Origin: Betaproteobacteria bacterium
GTDB lineage: Bacteria; Pseudomonadota; Gammaproteobacteria; Burkholderiales; SG8-41
Direction: 5' to 3'
Assembly (NCBI GenBank): GCA_023266245.1
Contig: JAHFRO010000136.1
Coordinates: 1 to 6,409, forward strand
DNA: 6,409 nucleotides
Shown: piece by piece, positions 5,381-6,409 of the stretch
How the letters are laid out: each line of letters opens with the position of its first letter
Numbering within the stretch: the first letter of the stretch is position 1
The notes under the pieces: model-generated
Databases searched by the model: none
What the model was told of the DNA's origin: nothing
Seen by the model: only the letters and a program-made list of their open reading frames with translations
Translations under genes and position numbers: made by a program

Positions 5381-6370
5381 ATGAAAGCTGCGACAAGATG
5401 TGCTGTGGGGCTGATGGCCGTGCTAGGGTCGTTCGGCGCGCTGGCGCAGAAACCGGCCGCCGACTTCAAATATCCGACGCGACCCATACGCTTCATTTGC
5501 CCGTACGTCGCGGGCGGCGCGGGCGATATCTTTACCCGCACCATCGGGCAGAAGCTGACCGAGTCACTGGGGCAAACGGTCGTCGTGGACAACCGGCCGG
5601 GAGCGAACGGGGGGATCGGCACCGAGATGGTGGCGCGCGCCGCGCCTGACGGCTACACGCTGCTGATGGGCAACAGCGGCCCGATGGCGGTCAACCCGGT
5701 GCTGTACCGGAAGGTGCCGTACGATCCGATGAAGGACTTTGCTCCGATCACGCAGGGCACTTCCTATATGTACGTGCTGGTGGTGCCGCCGTCGCTGCCG
5801 GTGAGGACGATCGACGATTTCGTCGCGGTGCTCAAGTCCAAGCCCGGCCAGATGACCTACGGCTCGACGGGGATCGGCGGAGGCAACCACCTCTCCGGCG
5901 AGCTGTTCAACCTGATGACCGGCACCAGGTCGATCCATGTGCCCTATACCGGCAGCGCGGCGGCGCTGGCGAGCCTGCTCGGCGGGCAGATTTCCTACAT
6001 GTTCGATACCGTGATCACCTCGGTGCCCCACGTGCGGGCGGGGAAGCTCAGGGCGCTGGGCGTGACTGCGCGCAAGCGTGCTTCCTCATTCCCCGATGTG
6101 CCGACGCTCGACGAGCTGGGGCTGAAGGGCTTCGAGCTCACGCAGTGGCAGGCGGTGGTCGCTCCGGGCGGCACGCCGAAGGCCATCGTCGACCTGCTCT
6201 ACCGCGAGGTCGCGAAGGCGCTCAAGATGCCGGACGTGATCGAGCGCCTGGCGACGCAGGGCGGCAACGAGCTGGTCGGCAACACACCCGAGGAGTTCGC
6301 GCAGGTCATCAAGAACGACCTCGCTAGATACGCCAAGCTCGTCAAGGCCGCGGGGATCCAGGTGCAGTGA
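5381..6370 (+). CDS. Bug/TctC-family tripartite tricarboxylate transporter substrate-binding protein
   Basis: A periplasmic solute-binding protein of the Bug family (TctC superfamily), which captures small carboxylates or similar ligands for TctAB-type permeases or for sensing. The ATG at 5381 follows AGAGGAAA by a few nt. The first 22 residues form a signal peptide: positive MKAATR, a hydrophobic core (V-G-L-M-A-V-L-G), and likely cleavage after A-L-A before Gln23. The mature 307 residues carry the family hallmarks Y-P-T-R-P-I-R-F-I-C-P-Y (31-42), G-G-A-G-D (45-49), D-N-R-P-G-A-N-G-G-I-G (70-80), A-P-D-G-Y-T-L-L (88-95), V-P-Y-T-G-S (188-192 region) and F-P-D-V-P-T-L-D-E (237-245). The ligand loop reads A-G-G rather than the more usual P-G-G. 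Total length, 329, is typical. No tctA or tctB neighbour is visible, as is common for these highly expanded proteins. The ligand cannot be predicted. Its position opposite selA may be chance or may mark the UGSC pathway's substrate. Confidence 0.93.
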   Translation: MKAATRCAVGLMAVLGSFGALAQKPAADFKYPTRPIRFICPYVAGGAGDIFTRTIGQKLTESLGQTVVVDNRPGANGGIGTEMVARAAPDGYTLLMGNSGPMAVNPVLYRKVPYDPMKDFAPITQGTSYMYVLVVPPSLPVRTIDDFVAVLKSKPGQMTYGSTGIGGGNHLSGELFNLMTGTRSIHVPYTGSAAALASLLGGQISYMFDTVITSVPHVRAGKLRALGVTARKRASSFPDVPTLDELGLKGFELTQWQAVVAPGGTPKAIVDLLYREVAKALKMPDVIERLATQGGNELVGNTPEEFAQVIKNDLARYAKLVKAAGIQVQ

Positions 6371-6385
6371 AAAACCTTAACCTCT

Positions 6386-6409
6386 CACCGCAGAGGACGC
6401 TGAGGACGC
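6386..6409. repeat. 9-nt-periodic dispersed repeat at the right edge (incomplete)
   Basis: Two 9-nt units, GCAGAGGAC (6390-6398) and GCTGAGGAC (6399-6407), follow the Bug-protein stop by about 20 nt, and the array runs off the window. The unit resembles CACAGAGGA of the selA-selB inverted repeat. CCTCT (6381-6385) could pair with AGAGG (6392-6396) to form a small hairpin after the gene, but there is no U-tract, so I do not call a terminator. Confidence 0.5.

Overview
The window looks like chromosomal DNA of a GC-rich (by eye roughly 65%) proteobacterium, most likely a betaproteobacterium of the Burkholderiales type. The clues are an orphan Bug/TctC-type periplasmic binding protein, SelA and SelB that resemble the proteobacterial proteins, and short 9-nt-periodic dispersed repeats of a style I associate with uncultured betaproteobacterial genomes. 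That last point is recall and was not checked.

Layout, right to left along the minus strand: selA (5102-3681), a 119-nt gap filled by a large imperfect inverted repeat, selB (3561-1564), a repeat mosaic overlapping the selB stop, and a 5'-truncated remnant of a thioredoxin-reductase-like flavoprotein (about 1530-1246). These are followed by a promoter-like TATAAT, an uncharacterised conserved 349-residue protein starting at TTG (1249-200), and the first 62 codons of a gene running off the left edge (187-1). The N-terminus of that gene resembles the family NCBI calls 'UGSC family (seleno)protein'. On the plus strand, divergent from selA, is a secreted Bug/TctC solute-binding protein (5381-6370), followed by another 9-nt-periodic repeat at the right edge.

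Reading: SelA converts Ser-tRNA(Sec) to Sec-tRNA(Sec) and SelB delivers it to in-frame UGA codons. Finding selAB directly upstream of a likely UGSC-family gene suggests a compact selenium locus in which the machinery sits beside its client. In UGSC proteins the Sec (or Cys) of the U-G-S-C motif lies, as I recall, around residue 90, so the decisive codon should be just beyond the left edge and cannot be seen here. The 349-residue protein is spaced like an operon partner of the UGSC gene (12 nt between them, with a strong AAGGAG in the gap). The flavoprotein remnant in the same orientation hints that the ancestral operon also held a disulfide or selenosulfide reductase, later cut down at a dispersed repeat. 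No selD, selC (tRNA-Sec) or transport permease gene is visible.
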